A stretch of DNA of 64,000 nucleotides from Bacillota bacterium. GTDB taxonomy: Bacteria > Bacillota > Clostridia > Caldicoprobacterales > Xylanivirgaceae. The position numbers and the translations under genes are program-made. The stretch covers positions 62,001-126,000 of the forward strand of contig JAMOAB010000175.1 of the NCBI GenBank assembly GCA_023621995.1. The letters run 5' to 3'. Under the pieces are notes generated by a model. The model was given only the letters and a program-made list of their open reading frames with translations. It was not told where the DNA came from and ran no database searches. How positions within the stretch are numbered: the stretch's first letter is position 1; every line of letters begins with the position of its first letter. Positions 34,866 through 43,659 of this stretch are shown one piece after another.

Positions 34866-35297
34866 TTATTTCGTTTTAGTGTCTTCCAATTCAGGTTTCT
34901 CTTTAGCTTTTTCAGCTTCCTTAGCTTTTTCAGCTTTTTTCTCAAAATTAATCCCTTGAACATGGATATTAACCTCTACCACATTCAAACCTGTCATGGT
35001 CTCAACAGTCTTCTTTACATTTTCCTGTATCTCCCATGCCATCTCTGGCACTCTTACTCCATACTCTACTATTATGTAAAGGTCTATAGCTGCTTCTTTT
35101 TCACCGATTTCTACCTTAACACCCTTAGATAAGTTTTTCATCCCTAACATTTCAGTAAATCCGCCAGCAAACCCGCCACTCATCGCAGCAACACCTTTTA
35201 CTTCGGTGGCCGCAAGTCCAGCTATAATGGCAACAACTTCATCTGCAAAAGTAATCCTTCCATATTCATCAACCGATGTTTGTATAGTCTCTGACAA
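34866..35297 (-). CDS. asp23: Asp23/Gls24 family envelope stress protein
   Basis: This 143-residue protein has the Asp23 core (FADEVVAIIAGLAATEVKGV, then VKVEIGEKEAAIDLYIIVEYGVRVPE) and a highly charged Lys/Glu C-terminal tail. Members form membrane-proximal assemblies through AmaP. The ATG at 35306 is adjacent to its GGGG; I prefer the TTG at 35297, eight bases after GGGG. Confidence 0.9.
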   Translation of the reverse strand: MSETIQTSVDEYGRITFADEVVAIIAGLAATEVKGVAAMSGGFAGGFTEMLGMKNLSKGVKVEIGEKEAAIDLYIIVEYGVRVPEMAWEIQENVKKTVETMTGLNVVEVNIHVQGINFEKKAEKAKEAEKAKEKPELEDTKTK

Positions 35298-35388
35298 AGA
35301 GATCATCCCCTTTCGCTATTTTGTCCTACATAGTCAAATATATTATAACAAAACTTTTTTGATAATACAATTGAAATGCACCATAACT

Positions 35389-35946
35389 TTAAGATTTTGG
35401 TATTATTTTTATATTATCAGCTTGTTGTCCAGTTTCTCGTTTGACTATGTCTAAAATCTGTGCGACTTCTTCTGGAGAAAGATCATCCTTATCGACCACT
35501 ACATTTACCGAATTTTCATGAAGTATTACTACAACATCATTAAATCCTTTGGCCTTTATAAGACCTTCCACCCCTAGTTCCTTTTCCATGACATTTGTCA
35601 ACTCTAACAGCTGACTTTGAGCTTCTACCTTCATCTCTTTATCTGAATTAGGATTATCTATTATGTTTTTTATATACTCTATTTCTTTTTTTCTTGTATT
35701 CTCCCTGTCATATCTAAAATCCTTAAAAAAGTTTTTTGAAGAAGTCTCTATACTGCCATCTGTCTCCAGTTCCTGGTCAGTCGCTAGATCTTTAACTAAA
35801 ATATCATCTTCCTTCCTATCATCAATCAGCATATCCTCACTTTTTAAATCTGATGCATTTTGATTGTATCTAAAGTTTAGATACCCGGTTATTATCAGAA
35901 GAAACATTAAAATACCCATTATTATACTTTTTCTCTTTACAATCAT
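35389..35946 (-). CDS. spoIIIAH: Stage III sporulation protein AH
   Basis: The 185-residue protein has one N-terminal transmembrane helix (about residues 8-25), a charged acidic linker and the SpoIIIAH/YscJ-like C-terminal domain (about 80-185, ending KRETGQQADNIKIIP). It forms the mother-cell ring of the feeding-tube channel with forespore SpoIIQ. The GTG at 35958 is too close to its AAGGAG, so I use the ATG at 35946. It is the last gene of the spoIIIA operon. Confidence 0.92.
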   Translation of the reverse strand: MIVKRKSIIMGILMFLLIITGYLNFRYNQNASDLKSEDMLIDDRKEDDILVKDLATDQELETDGSIETSSKNFFKDFRYDRENTRKKEIEYIKNIIDNPNSDKEMKVEAQSQLLELTNVMEKELGVEGLIKAKGFNDVVVILHENSVNVVVDKDDLSPEEVAQILDIVKRETGQQADNIKIIPKS

Positions 35947-35954
35947 TCTTTTAC

Positions 35955-36548
35955 TCACTCCTTGTCAAAATTTTCATCCATTACAAATACCTCTACCTGA
36001 CTAGGGCTCACCCCTAAGGCAGTCTGCACCGCTTTTAAAAGTTCTAGCTTTACGTTTATATCATATGCTCCTTCTGCAATAACTATAACGCCTTTTACTT
36101 CTGGTTCAACTTCTTTTATGATAAGTGGACTTGTTCCATCTGAACCATTCATAGTCACTGCCTGATTATTTATATCATTTTGTATTATCTTTCTTATCCC
36201 TCCACCACTGTCTTGCTCCTCAGTTGTACTATTAGATTGGGTTGTATTCATAGCAGTTACAATTTCCTTGCTTGATACATATGTTATCATTACCTCCACC
36301 TTTCCTGCCCCTTTTATGGCAGATAGTTTTTGTTCTAACCTTTCTTCTTGTGTACTATAATTTTGATTGTCTTCTTCATTATTTATATTGTAAATCGTCT
36401 CATCATCTTCTAATTTATAAGGTGACTTCAGGGAAGATATGTATATACTAATTATTACAGCCATTATGAGTATGGTTACGATTATTTCGTAATTTTTAAT
36501 TTTTTTTATCTTTTCTTTAAGTTTTTGTATAACATTGTCAGATATCAT
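35955..36548 (-). CDS. spoIIIAG: Stage III sporulation protein AG
   Basis: This 197-residue protein has one N-terminal transmembrane helix (about residues 19-38), an Asn/Glu-rich linker and a ring-forming domain with VEVMITYVSSKEIV and GVIVIAEGAYDINVKLELL. SpoIIIAG forms a large ring in the A-Q channel. The AH start overlaps its end. AGGAGG precedes the ATG. Confidence 0.94.
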   Translation of the reverse strand: MISDNVIQKLKEKIKKIKNYEIIVTILIMAVIISIYISSLKSPYKLEDDETIYNINNEEDNQNYSTQEERLEQKLSAIKGAGKVEVMITYVSSKEIVTAMNTTQSNSTTEEQDSGGGIRKIIQNDINNQAVTMNGSDGTSPLIIKEVEPEVKGVIVIAEGAYDINVKLELLKAVQTALGVSPSQVEVFVMDENFDKE

Positions 36549-36563
36549 CTTTTATCCTCCTAT

Positions 36564-37124
36564 CTACCTATATATATCAATAACTATCTTATCTTTCGGC
36601 ACATTATAAATACTAGCTAGATAATCTACTATTCCATCTATATTCTCATTGGCTTTTTTAAATTCTATTTCTATAGGTGAATTGGTTTTGGGAGCTTTAG
36701 CTTTAACATGAATGTCCCTTATGTTATACATATATTCAGCCGTATTCTCTAGTCTTACTGTAGCAACAATATCCTCACATTGTATTACACTATTGAGCTG
36801 CATAGTAATTTGGTGTTCTATTTTCTTTTTGAATAGTTCTTCCATCTGTTGCTTTTGCATTGCATCTATGGCTTGCCCTTTTGATTCTATTGCCTTTATA
36901 TCTTCCAAAGTCTTTCCTTTACCTATATTCCCACCTGCCCATATTTCATTATTTATATTCAGAAAAGATTTTAATATCATTGTCACCATAGTTATATTTA
37001 TTATAAATTTTGAATATCTTTTAAAACTTCCGTTTGGAAGAGACATATTTGCAATAATGCCCAACATAGATAAAACTAAAATATTAGTAATAAGTGTTGT
37101 TATAGCAACTTTCAAAGGCCTCAC
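36564..37124 (-). CDS. spoIIIAF: Stage III sporulation protein AF
   Basis: The 186-residue protein has two N-terminal transmembrane helices (about residues 7-29 and 36-53), a basic/acidic amphipathic region and a C-terminal YscJ-like fold (IEIEFKKANENIDGIVDYLAS). The start is GTG, overlapping the spoIIIAE stop region; a nearby TTG is an alternative. Confidence 0.9.
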   Translation of the reverse strand: MRPLKVAITTLITNILVLSMLGIIANMSLPNGSFKRYSKFIINITMVTMILKSFLNINNEIWAGGNIGKGKTLEDIKAIESKGQAIDAMQKQQMEELFKKKIEHQITMQLNSVIQCEDIVATVRLENTAEYMYNIRDIHVKAKAPKTNSPIEIEFKKANENIDGIVDYLASIYNVPKDKIVIDIYR

Positions 37125-38294
37125 CTACCTCATAAAGAAAATTGAGTTCCCGGCAGCTACCATTATAGATATAGTAAGGAAAAAAATTAGAGCTATCCCC
37201 AACACTGTAACTAGCAGTATAACCATCACTTCACTCATATCACTCAAACAATTTGCAATTCTCTTATCCGAAATGAGCTCTATAAGGGCACTACTAACTT
37301 TATATACCATCAATATGGAAAATATTTTGATGGAAGGCACTAAGCATATCATCCCTATCACTAATAACCCTGCTACCCCTACAGCATTTTTTACAATTAT
37401 GGAACATCCTATAATGGTATCTACAGTCTGAGAAAATAATCCTCCTACTATAGGTACAAAACTTTCTATTGCATACTTAGTAGTTCTTATTGATATACCA
37501 TCAAACGTAGTAGCCACAACACCCTGTATCACCATTACTCCAATAAAAATTGTAAAAGTTATTCCTAGCATCCATGAACACACATTATTAACTAGACCTT
37601 TTAAGTTTGTAAGTTTAGTATCGCTATCTATGTTAGAAATGATAGATAAGACCGATGAAAAAAATATTAAAGGCAATATTACACTTTTTAGAAAGGATCC
37701 TACAAAACCTACTATTAGCATGAAATGGGGTTGTAGGATTGCTGACGTATTTACACCTCCTATAGCCAATATCAAGGCTAGTAAGCTGGGGAATACTATA
37801 TGCATAAATGCTACCATGTTTTCAATAGCTTGCCTACCAATCTGTAGTATATACATTACATTCCTGAAAATTATTGTTACTATTGTTATATAACAAGCAA
37901 AATAGGCAATATCTCCAATAGATGTGTCTTCAAAAGCATCTGTAAAACTATTTATAACACCACATAATATGGCAATTATCAATAATTCAATCAATAATTT
38001 ATAGTTATATCTAATCTCTTTAAATAACAGATATTTTATATTCTCTACAATATCTCTACCGCTTAATCTATATCTGTTAAGGGCTATATCTTTTATCAAT
38101 TTACCTGCATTAATATCTCTGACAGTGGGAATATCATCCATATTCACTATCTCCTTCAAAAAATCATCCCAACTAGAAGTATCTACCAAGTCTATGTTTT
38201 CCATTATTATATGTTCATCATATACATTAGATCTGGCATATGCTACAGATGATACAAATAACATTGACATTAGAATTAAAAATAGTTTTTTCAT
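37125..38294 (-). CDS. spoIIIAE: Stage III sporulation protein AE
   Basis: This 389-residue polytopic protein has a signal peptide (about residues 1-20) and about eight hydrophobic segments. SpoIIIAE is the largest membrane component of the A-Q complex; its SIRTTKYAIESFVPIVGG segment is strongly conserved. AAGGTGG precedes the ATG. Confidence 0.94.
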   Translation of the reverse strand: MKKLFLILMSMLFVSSVAYARSNVYDEHIIMENIDLVDTSSWDDFLKEIVNMDDIPTVRDINAGKLIKDIALNRYRLSGRDIVENIKYLLFKEIRYNYKLLIELLIIAILCGVINSFTDAFEDTSIGDIAYFACYITIVTIIFRNVMYILQIGRQAIENMVAFMHIVFPSLLALILAIGGVNTSAILQPHFMLIVGFVGSFLKSVILPLIFFSSVLSIISNIDSDTKLTNLKGLVNNVCSWMLGITFTIFIGVMVIQGVVATTFDGISIRTTKYAIESFVPIVGGLFSQTVDTIIGCSIIVKNAVGVAGLLVIGMICLVPSIKIFSILMVYKVSSALIELISDKRIANCLSDMSEVMVILLVTVLGIALIFFLTISIMVAAGNSIFFMR

Positions 38295-38305
38295 ATGCTT
38301 CCACC

Positions 38306-38698
38306 TTAAACATTATTCAGAATATCGACTATTATCCCCATAAGAGCAGTCAATATAGGTATGGCTAAATTCATAATTATTATCTTCCCTCCTAGCTCAA
38401 TTTTCTTTCCAATGGCTTCTTCTCCAGCATCCTTGCATATTTGAGAGGCGAACTCGGCAATATATGCAATGCCAATTACTTTGAATACTGTCATAACATA
38501 TAAACTATCAATTCTAGATTGATTGACCATACTTATTATCACATTTATATTTGCTGAAAACTTTCCTATAATGAACGTAAATATAATTATGCCTGCAGTT
38601 ATACTAACTAAAATGGCCAATTCAGGATGTTCTTGTCTTATGATAAGCGCTATTATTGTTGCAACAATTCCTATAGACACAATCTGAAATATATCCAT
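38306..38698 (-). CDS. spoIIIAD: Stage III sporulation protein AD
   Basis: A 130-residue, four-helix membrane protein with the conserved YVMTVFKVIGIAYIAEFASQ core and GGKIIIMNLAIPILTALM at the end. I use the ATG at 38698, six bases after GAGAGGTG, over the GTG nine bases upstream that is part of that site. Confidence 0.92.
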   Translation of the reverse strand: MDIFQIVSIGIVATIIALIIRQEHPELAILVSITAGIIIFTFIIGKFSANINVIISMVNQSRIDSLYVMTVFKVIGIAYIAEFASQICKDAGEEAIGKKIELGGKIIIMNLAIPILTALMGIIVDILNNV

Positions 38699-38712
38699 AA
38701 ATTGCACCTCTC

Positions 38713-38910
38713 TTAATAGAGCTGAAATATGCTTTTCACATTGGTAAACAAGTTATTTATAAGATTTACAACCATGAGAAGGACAATAACTATACCGGAT
38801 AATGTAACCATCATGGCTATCTCCTCCCTGCCTGCTTTTACTAAAACCTGATTTAATACAGTGACCAATATGCCTATTGCTGCAATTTTAAAAAGTATAT
38901 CTATGTTCAT
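38713..38910 (-). CDS. spoIIIAC: Stage III sporulation protein AC
   Basis: A 65-residue protein of two transmembrane helices (about residues 5-24 and 32-52) with the conserved linker VKAGREEIAMMVTLSGI. Gene order and size are diagnostic. GGAGG precedes the ATG. Confidence 0.94.
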   Translation of the reverse strand: MNIDILFKIAAIGILVTVLNQVLVKAGREEIAMMVTLSGIVIVLLMVVNLINNLFTNVKSIFQLY

Positions 38911-38925
38911 TTAACGATCCTCCTG

Positions 38926-39447
38926 TCAAAACAGTATAATTACAATGGTAAGTCCTGTTAGGAAACCTAAACTTCTGTACATCTTCTCATATCTATCCCT
39001 CTCTTCTTCCGCCTTTTGCTCCTGTTTTTTTAATTGAAGTTGTGCTAACTCAAATAATTGTTTCTGACTTGTCCTATCAACTATGCCTAATTGACAACCA
39101 AATCCCCTTATAACTTCATAGTCATCATTAGTGAACTTTAGATCCAATCGGTTTTTGTCTAATGCTAGCTCCCATGCTGCGTCTATGCCATCAACCCTCT
39201 TATCTGTCAGGTTTTTAGATACATCACATAAAAATCTGCCTATCACACCTTTTGTAGATTTTCCAACATTATCTAGGGCTTCTGGTAAAAATGTAGAATA
39301 ATAGATTATTTCTGTCTCCAATTTTGCAAGACAGACCTGTAGTATACGTATTTCCTTTAATCTGAATAAATACCTATTTGCTATTTGATTTCCTAGCATA
39401 CTAGAACAACATATTATAATTAAATTTAGTAATACCTTTATGAACAT
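38926..39447 (-). CDS. spoIIIAB: Stage III sporulation protein AB
   Basis: A 173-residue protein with an N-terminal transmembrane helix (about 2-20), a soluble cytosolic helical domain resembling type II secretion GspF proteins, and a C-terminal transmembrane helix (YRSLGFLTGLTIVIILF). The first ATG at 39459 abuts GGGG; the ATG at 39447 gives the usual short leader and is preferred. Confidence 0.9.
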   Translation of the reverse strand: MFIKVLLNLIIICCSSMLGNQIANRYLFRLKEIRILQVCLAKLETEIIYYSTFLPEALDNVGKSTKGVIGRFLCDVSKNLTDKRVDGIDAAWELALDKNRLDLKFTNDDYEVIRGFGCQLGIVDRTSQKQLFELAQLQLKKQEQKAEEERDRYEKMYRSLGFLTGLTIVIILF

Positions 39448-39464
39448 ACTACATCCCATCCCCT

Positions 39465-40436
39465 TTAAAGCTTAATTGGACTAGATAAGATTTGGGTCCT
39501 CTCTCTCCCGTCATACACCTTTTCTAGGGTTCCTATTCCCCTAGAGTTGCCTAATACCAGTATTCTATCAAAAAAACCCCTATCTACGACCTGCTTAAGT
39601 ATTGGACGTTTAAGTACATCTCCCACATCGCTTCCATGGGCTGATGTAATAATTTTTACACCACCATTTAGAGCTTCTTCAATTGCATCCATATCTTCCT
39701 CTCTGCCTATTTCATCAGTTATAATTACATTTGGTGACATAGATCTAATAATCATCATAATTCCTTCTGCTTTGGGACAAGCATCGAGTACATCTGTTTG
39801 GTATCCAATATCATTTTGAGGTACTCCCTTATAACATCCTGATATTTCTGAACGCTCATCTACAATAGATACTTTTACCCCGTTAAAATTCCTAAAACCA
39901 TTGCTAAGTTGCCTTGCTATATCACGTAGTAAAGTAGTTTTACCCATACCAGGTGGAGATATGATCAGAGTATGCATAACTTCATGGCCTTCTATTATAA
40001 AAGGCATTACACGATTAGCTACACCTTTTATCTCTCTAGATATCCTAAAGTTAAAAGAATTAATATATTTTAACGTTTTTATCCTTCCTCCTTCTAGGAC
40101 AGTTTGTCCTGCTAATCCCACCCTGAATCCTCCTTTTAGAGTTATATAACCATTACTCAATTCATCTTCTAGTGCATATATTGAATAGTTTGATATGAGT
40201 TGTACAATCCTTTGCGTATGCTCATTGATTATAATATATCCATTATTGGGTGATGAGCAGGGGCTACCATCCTCTCCTATGTAGTAATTTTTGCCACTGC
40301 TGATGACGGCAAGAGGGCGATTTTCCCTTATTCTTATCTCTTCCAAACTTATCAATACATCTCTTGGAATAGATAATATAATGTTTTGAATTTCCTGTGG
40401 CATTACATTTAAAATTACATCTAACCAGCTACACAT
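39465..40436 (-). CDS. spoIIIAA: Stage III sporulation protein AA (AAA/secretion-type ATPase)
   Basis: This 323-residue ATPase has Walker A PPGMGKTTLL at residues 161-170 and the segments VSIVDERSEISGCYKG and NVIITDEIGREEDMDAIEEA (Walker B), related to type II/IV secretion ATPases. It is thought to power the mother cell-forespore channel. GGGGG lies before the ATG, and a sigma-E-like promoter stands about 30 bases upstream. It opens the eight-gene spoIIIA operon, complete here and without interruptions. Confidence 0.96.
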   Translation of the reverse strand: MCSWLDVILNVMPQEIQNIILSIPRDVLISLEEIRIRENRPLAVISSGKNYYIGEDGSPCSSPNNGYIIINEHTQRIVQLISNYSIYALEDELSNGYITLKGGFRVGLAGQTVLEGGRIKTLKYINSFNFRISREIKGVANRVMPFIIEGHEVMHTLIISPPGMGKTTLLRDIARQLSNGFRNFNGVKVSIVDERSEISGCYKGVPQNDIGYQTDVLDACPKAEGIMMIIRSMSPNVIITDEIGREEDMDAIEEALNGGVKIITSAHGSDVGDVLKRPILKQVVDRGFFDRILVLGNSRGIGTLEKVYDGRERTQILSSPIKL

Positions 40437-40459
40437 ATAACTCGTCCCCCTTTTATTAA

Positions 40460-40487
40460 TATGTATGTTATTTACCTTTCCATTATC
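40460..40487 (-). promoter_or_regulatory. Candidate sigma-E promoter of the spoIIIA operon
   Basis: On the minus strand GATAAT is followed after 14 bases by CATACATA, close to the sigma-E consensus (kmATATT, N14, CATACAnT). Sigma-E drives spoIIIA in B. subtilis. Confidence 0.6.
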
Positions 40488-40527
40488 ACTTTTTTATAAA
40501 AGTTTTAATTAGAGTTGGTGTCTCTTA

Positions 40528-40588
40528 CCATTTTTGTATACAAAAATGGGAGTTACCCATGGTTATCTCCATGGGTAACTCCCATTGG
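40528..40588 (-). terminator. Terminator of the efp-CD1247 transcript with overlapping palindrome
   Basis: An 18-bp perfect stem (AATGGGAGTTACCCATGG and complement, 40545-40586) with a 6-base loop follows the CD1247-type gene and, on the minus strand, ends in TTTTTG. It shares its base with a separate 22-bp perfect palindrome CCATTTTTGTA/TACAAAAATGG at 40528-40549. It cleanly separates the gene from spoIIIAA. Confidence 0.85.
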
Positions 40589-40602
40589 TTTTCAGAAAGA
40601 TT

Positions 40603-41025
40603 TTATTCAATATATTCAGAATCTTCATCCGTATTGCTATCCGTGTCCTCAGAATTATCAGAATTAGCGGCATACCTACAGCTTGGACAGACAACGTCAC
40701 CATCATCATCTATATTATCTAAATACAGTATTTGATGACAGTTAGGACATATAACCTCTACATAATCGTCATAATAATAGTCGTCTTCTTCCTCATCATA
40801 TTCATCGTACACTATCTCCTCTAGTAGAGCTAAATCTTCATCAACGGCTTCCACATAGTCATCCAGTTCTGAATGTGAAGCATCTAGTTTTGCAACTACA
40901 TCTACCAAATCTTCGAGTAATTCTAAAATACCTGATATGACCTTACCGTCCTTCATATCTTCTTCTACATTTAGCCCATCTGCTAGTCCTTTTAAATATG
41001 ATACCCTTTGTTGCAGATCATGCAT
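40603..41025 (-). CDS. CD1247 N-terminal domain protein with zinc ribbon
   Basis: This 140-residue protein has an N-terminal helical domain (about residues 1-70, DLQQRVSYLKGLADGLNVEE) named after C. difficile CD1247, then a very acidic Asp/Glu/Tyr tract (about 73-90). A zinc-ribbon-like pair of Cys-x2-Cys knuckles follows (VICPNCHQILYL and VVCPSCRYAA), ending in an acidic tail. Function is not known. It follows efp by 42 bases. Confidence 0.9.
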   Translation of the reverse strand: MHDLQQRVSYLKGLADGLNVEEDMKDGKVISGILELLEDLVDVVAKLDASHSELDDYVEAVDEDLALLEEIVYDEYDEEEDDYYYDDYVEVICPNCHQILYLDNIDDDGDVVCPSCRYAANSDNSEDTDSNTDEDSEYIE

Positions 41026-41067
41026 AAACTTCCCTCCAATCAGAATTCCTACTATAAAATATACCCA

Positions 41068-41625
41068 CTATACTCTTTCCATATACTCGTCTGTTCGGGT
41101 ATCAATACGAATTATATCTCCCGTATTCACAAATAATGGAACATTGATCACTGCACCAGTCTCCAATGTAGCTGGCTTGGAGCCGCCGCTTGCAGTATCT
41201 CCGCGAACACCTGGTTCTGTTTGAGCAACTTCCAGCTCTACAAAGTTAGGAGGTTCAACAGAAAATGCATTACCTTGATAAAATTTTATAAATACATTCA
41301 TATTTTCTTTTACATATTTCATAGCATCTTCTACCTGGTCTCTATCAAGTGGGATTTGTTCATATGTCTGTACATCCATAAAATAATATAAACTTCCATC
41401 ATTATAGAGATATTGCATCTCTTTAGTCTCTATATGTGCTCTAGGAAATTTCTCCGTTGGGCTGAAAGTCCTCTCTACTATGACACCAGTCATTATATTT
41501 CTTATCTTTGTTCGGACAAAAGCCGCTCCTTTACCAGGTTTAACATGTTGAAAATCAACTATAATACATACCTGACCATCAATTTCAACCGTCATTCCCT
41601 TTCTAAAATCACCTGCTGATACCAT
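41068..41625 (-). CDS. efp: Translation elongation factor P
   Basis: This 185-residue factor has the three-domain EF-P architecture. The modification-loop lysine lies in [14 protein letters not shown] near residue 32, and the conserved C-terminal end [17 protein letters not shown] is present. It relieves ribosome stalling on polyproline. The ATG at 41625 follows GAGG by about eight bases; the TTG before it is dispensable. Confidence 0.96.
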   Translation of the reverse strand: MVSAGDFRKGMTVEIDGQVCIIVDFQHVKPGKGAAFVRTKIRNIMTGVIVERTFSPTEKFPRAHIETKEMQYLYNDGSLYYFMDVQTYEQIPLDRDQVEDAMKYVKENMNVFIKFYQGNAFSVEPPNFVELEVAQTEPGVRGDTASGGSKPATLETGAVINVPLFVNTGDIIRIDTRTDEYMERV

Positions 41626-41727
41626 CAAATCTACCTCTCTTTCGATATTTTAATCGTATGCTCATATAAAATCATTATATAGCCTATCAATATCTATATT
41701 CTGATAGATATTTTTCTTAGAGCTTAT

Positions 41728-42153
41728 CTACTGTCTATGAAAAAAGTCTAATGCTAGTTTATAACTTTCAATACCTAGTCCCGATATCTGGCCTACACAT
41801 ACAGGTGCTATAACCGATTTATGACGAAAATCTTCCCGTGTATATATATTTGATATATGTACCTCTACAACAGGTATATCTATGGCACTTACCGCGTCCC
41901 TTAGTGCATAACTATAGTGAGTGTATGCACCCGCATTTAAAACTATACCATCAAACTCCTCCATAGCATTATGGAGCTTATCTATTATAGCACCTTCGCT
42001 ATTTGATTGAAAGCATTGAACATCCAAACCTAATTGCTTGCCGTACGATATCAGTATGTTTTCTAATTTATGTAGGGATAATGTTCCATAAATGTTCGGC
42101 TCCCTGATCCCAAGCAAGTTTAAATTTGGACCATTTATCACTAATATATTCAT
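41728..42153 (-). CDS. aroQ: 3-dehydroquinate dehydratase type II
   Basis: A 141-residue dodecameric-type enzyme. It carries the motif VINGPNLNLLGIREPNIYG (active-site Asn and Arg-Glu), the catalytic Tyr in that loop, NAGAYTHYSYALRDA and VEVHISNIYTREDFRHKS. It dehydrates 3-dehydroquinate in the shikimate pathway. ATG at 42153 is preferred over the earlier start because AAGGTG lies about seven bases before it. Confidence 0.95.
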   Translation of the reverse strand: MNILVINGPNLNLLGIREPNIYGTLSLHKLENILISYGKQLGLDVQCFQSNSEGAIIDKLHNAMEEFDGIVLNAGAYTHYSYALRDAVSAIDIPVVEVHISNIYTREDFRHKSVIAPVCVGQISGLGIESYKLALDFFHRQ

Positions 42154-42185
42154 AGCATACACCTTTCATCTACTATATAATAATA

Positions 42186-43079
42186 TCATAGACTAGCCTT
42201 TTCAAACAAGCTTAATTTTTCTATATATGTTTTTTTAAATCTACATGCATCTTCTGCCATTTGCTCCCGAGATTCGCATATAATTATAGGTTCAAGATCA
42301 TATTCTATTAAAAGCTCAGCCAAAGGCTCAAACTCTGGTCCATATTGTTCATCACTTAATGTTCGATGTCTCAATTCTCCAGCATTGGTGTATTCTATTC
42401 TACTAAAGTGAGCATGAAAGTTTACTATCCTCTCCCTTCCAAGTTCGTCAATCATATAATCAAGTATATACCTATAATCATCCTTGTCTTTTATAGCTCC
42501 CATATCCCTAGCGTGAAGATGGGCAAAATCTATAGTTGGAATAAAAGAATCAAAAGTCTTACATATCCCCACTATCTCCTCAAGAGTACCAATCTGTTTT
42601 TGTTTCCCTGCCGTCTCTGGGCAAAGAATTATATCATTATAATCCAAATCTATTATTCCGTTCATTAATTCATCTAGCACGCGTAATATAGTCTCTATAG
42701 ATGTCTTTCTATCCCTCTCCCCACACGAACCAGGATGAAAGACTACTCTGTTTGCCCCAATCCATTTAGCTACCTTCATTGACTGTCTTATATGTTTTTT
42801 ACTGTTTTGCTGTATATCCCTATCTGGTGAAGCCAAGTTGATATAGTAAGGAGCATGTACACTGACTGTCATACCCCATCTGTTGGCCTCTTTACCTATT
42901 GCCCTTGCAGTTTTCTCACCTATGTTTACACCTCTAGTAAGAGGGTATTCATATGCATTAAGACCCATATTGTACAACCATTTAGGTGCATCAATGCTAG
43001 ATTTATATCCCTGCATATAGAAAGATTTAGAATTACCAGAAGGACCAAATTTTACACTCACACTATCTATATCAATCAT
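42186..43079 (-). CDS. Endonuclease IV-like / xylose-isomerase-like TIM barrel protein
   Basis: This 297-residue TIM barrel carries the endonuclease IV metal-ligand pattern: SVHAPYYINLAS, VVFHPGSCGE, LCPETAGK, TIDFAHLHARD and NFHAHFSRIEYT, with a final IICES. It may be an AP endonuclease (Nfo family) or a sugar-phosphate isomerase-type relative. It starts at the ATG at 43079, which overlaps the aroK stop (ATGATTGA) with GGAGG two bases upstream; an ATG three codons earlier is also possible. Confidence 0.85.
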   Translation of the reverse strand: MIDIDSVSVKFGPSGNSKSFYMQGYKSSIDAPKWLYNMGLNAYEYPLTRGVNIGEKTARAIGKEANRWGMTVSVHAPYYINLASPDRDIQQNSKKHIRQSMKVAKWIGANRVVFHPGSCGERDRKTSIETILRVLDELMNGIIDLDYNDIILCPETAGKQKQIGTLEEIVGICKTFDSFIPTIDFAHLHARDMGAIKDKDDYRYILDYMIDELGRERIVNFHAHFSRIEYTNAGELRHRTLSDEQYGPEFEPLAELLIEYDLEPIIICESREQMAEDACRFKKTYIEKLSLFEKASL

Positions 43080-43596
43080 CTCCTCCATTATGAAGATATA
43101 TGTAAGCAGTAACTTCATCTACTATCTGATCTATAGTTTTACCGTCTGTGCTGATTATGAAATGTGCCTGTCTATATATCTTATTTCTATAGTCGTATAA
43201 ACTACAAAACTTTTCATAAGTATCATATGTGGACAAAAGAGGACGATTTTCACTACTTTTAAGCCTTTGCCAAAGGATATGAGGGGACGCCTCTAGTGTA
43301 ATTACCAAACCATTCTTCTTCATAATTGCCATACTCCCATAATATATGGGAGTTCCCCCTCCTGTTGAAATTAATGCGTTTTTGTCCCTTATTATCTCTT
43401 GAATGAGCTTATGTTCTAGTTGTCTAAAATAGTCTTCCCCATATTTCTTAAAGATATTTGTTATAGACATATTAAATCTTTCTTCTAGCACATGATCAGT
43501 ATCAATAAAATCTAAATTGAGTTTATCTGAGACTAATTTTCCTATAGTAGACTTTCCTGTGCCCATGAATCCTATAAGAAATATATTCCCTTTCAT
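43072..43596 (-). CDS. aroK: Shikimate kinase
   Basis: A 174-residue kinase with Walker A at residues 9-17 (GFMGTGKST), the shikimate-binding LDFIDTD and ALISTGGGTPIY loops, and the LID-region SSENRPLLS. It phosphorylates shikimate. ATG at 43596 follows AGGGG by eight bases. In related Clostridia aroK, aroQ and efp are adjacent, as here. Confidence 0.95.
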   Translation of the reverse strand: MKGNIFLIGFMGTGKSTIGKLVSDKLNLDFIDTDHVLEERFNMSITNIFKKYGEDYFRQLEHKLIQEIIRDKNALISTGGGTPIYYGSMAIMKKNGLVITLEASPHILWQRLKSSENRPLLSTYDTYEKFCSLYDYRNKIYRQAHFIISTDGKTIDQIVDEVTAYIYLHNGGDD

Positions 43597-43659
43597 ATAC
43601 ATAACCCCTATTTTAATCTATGTCAAAGATTATATCATTTTAATACTATAAGATAAAGA

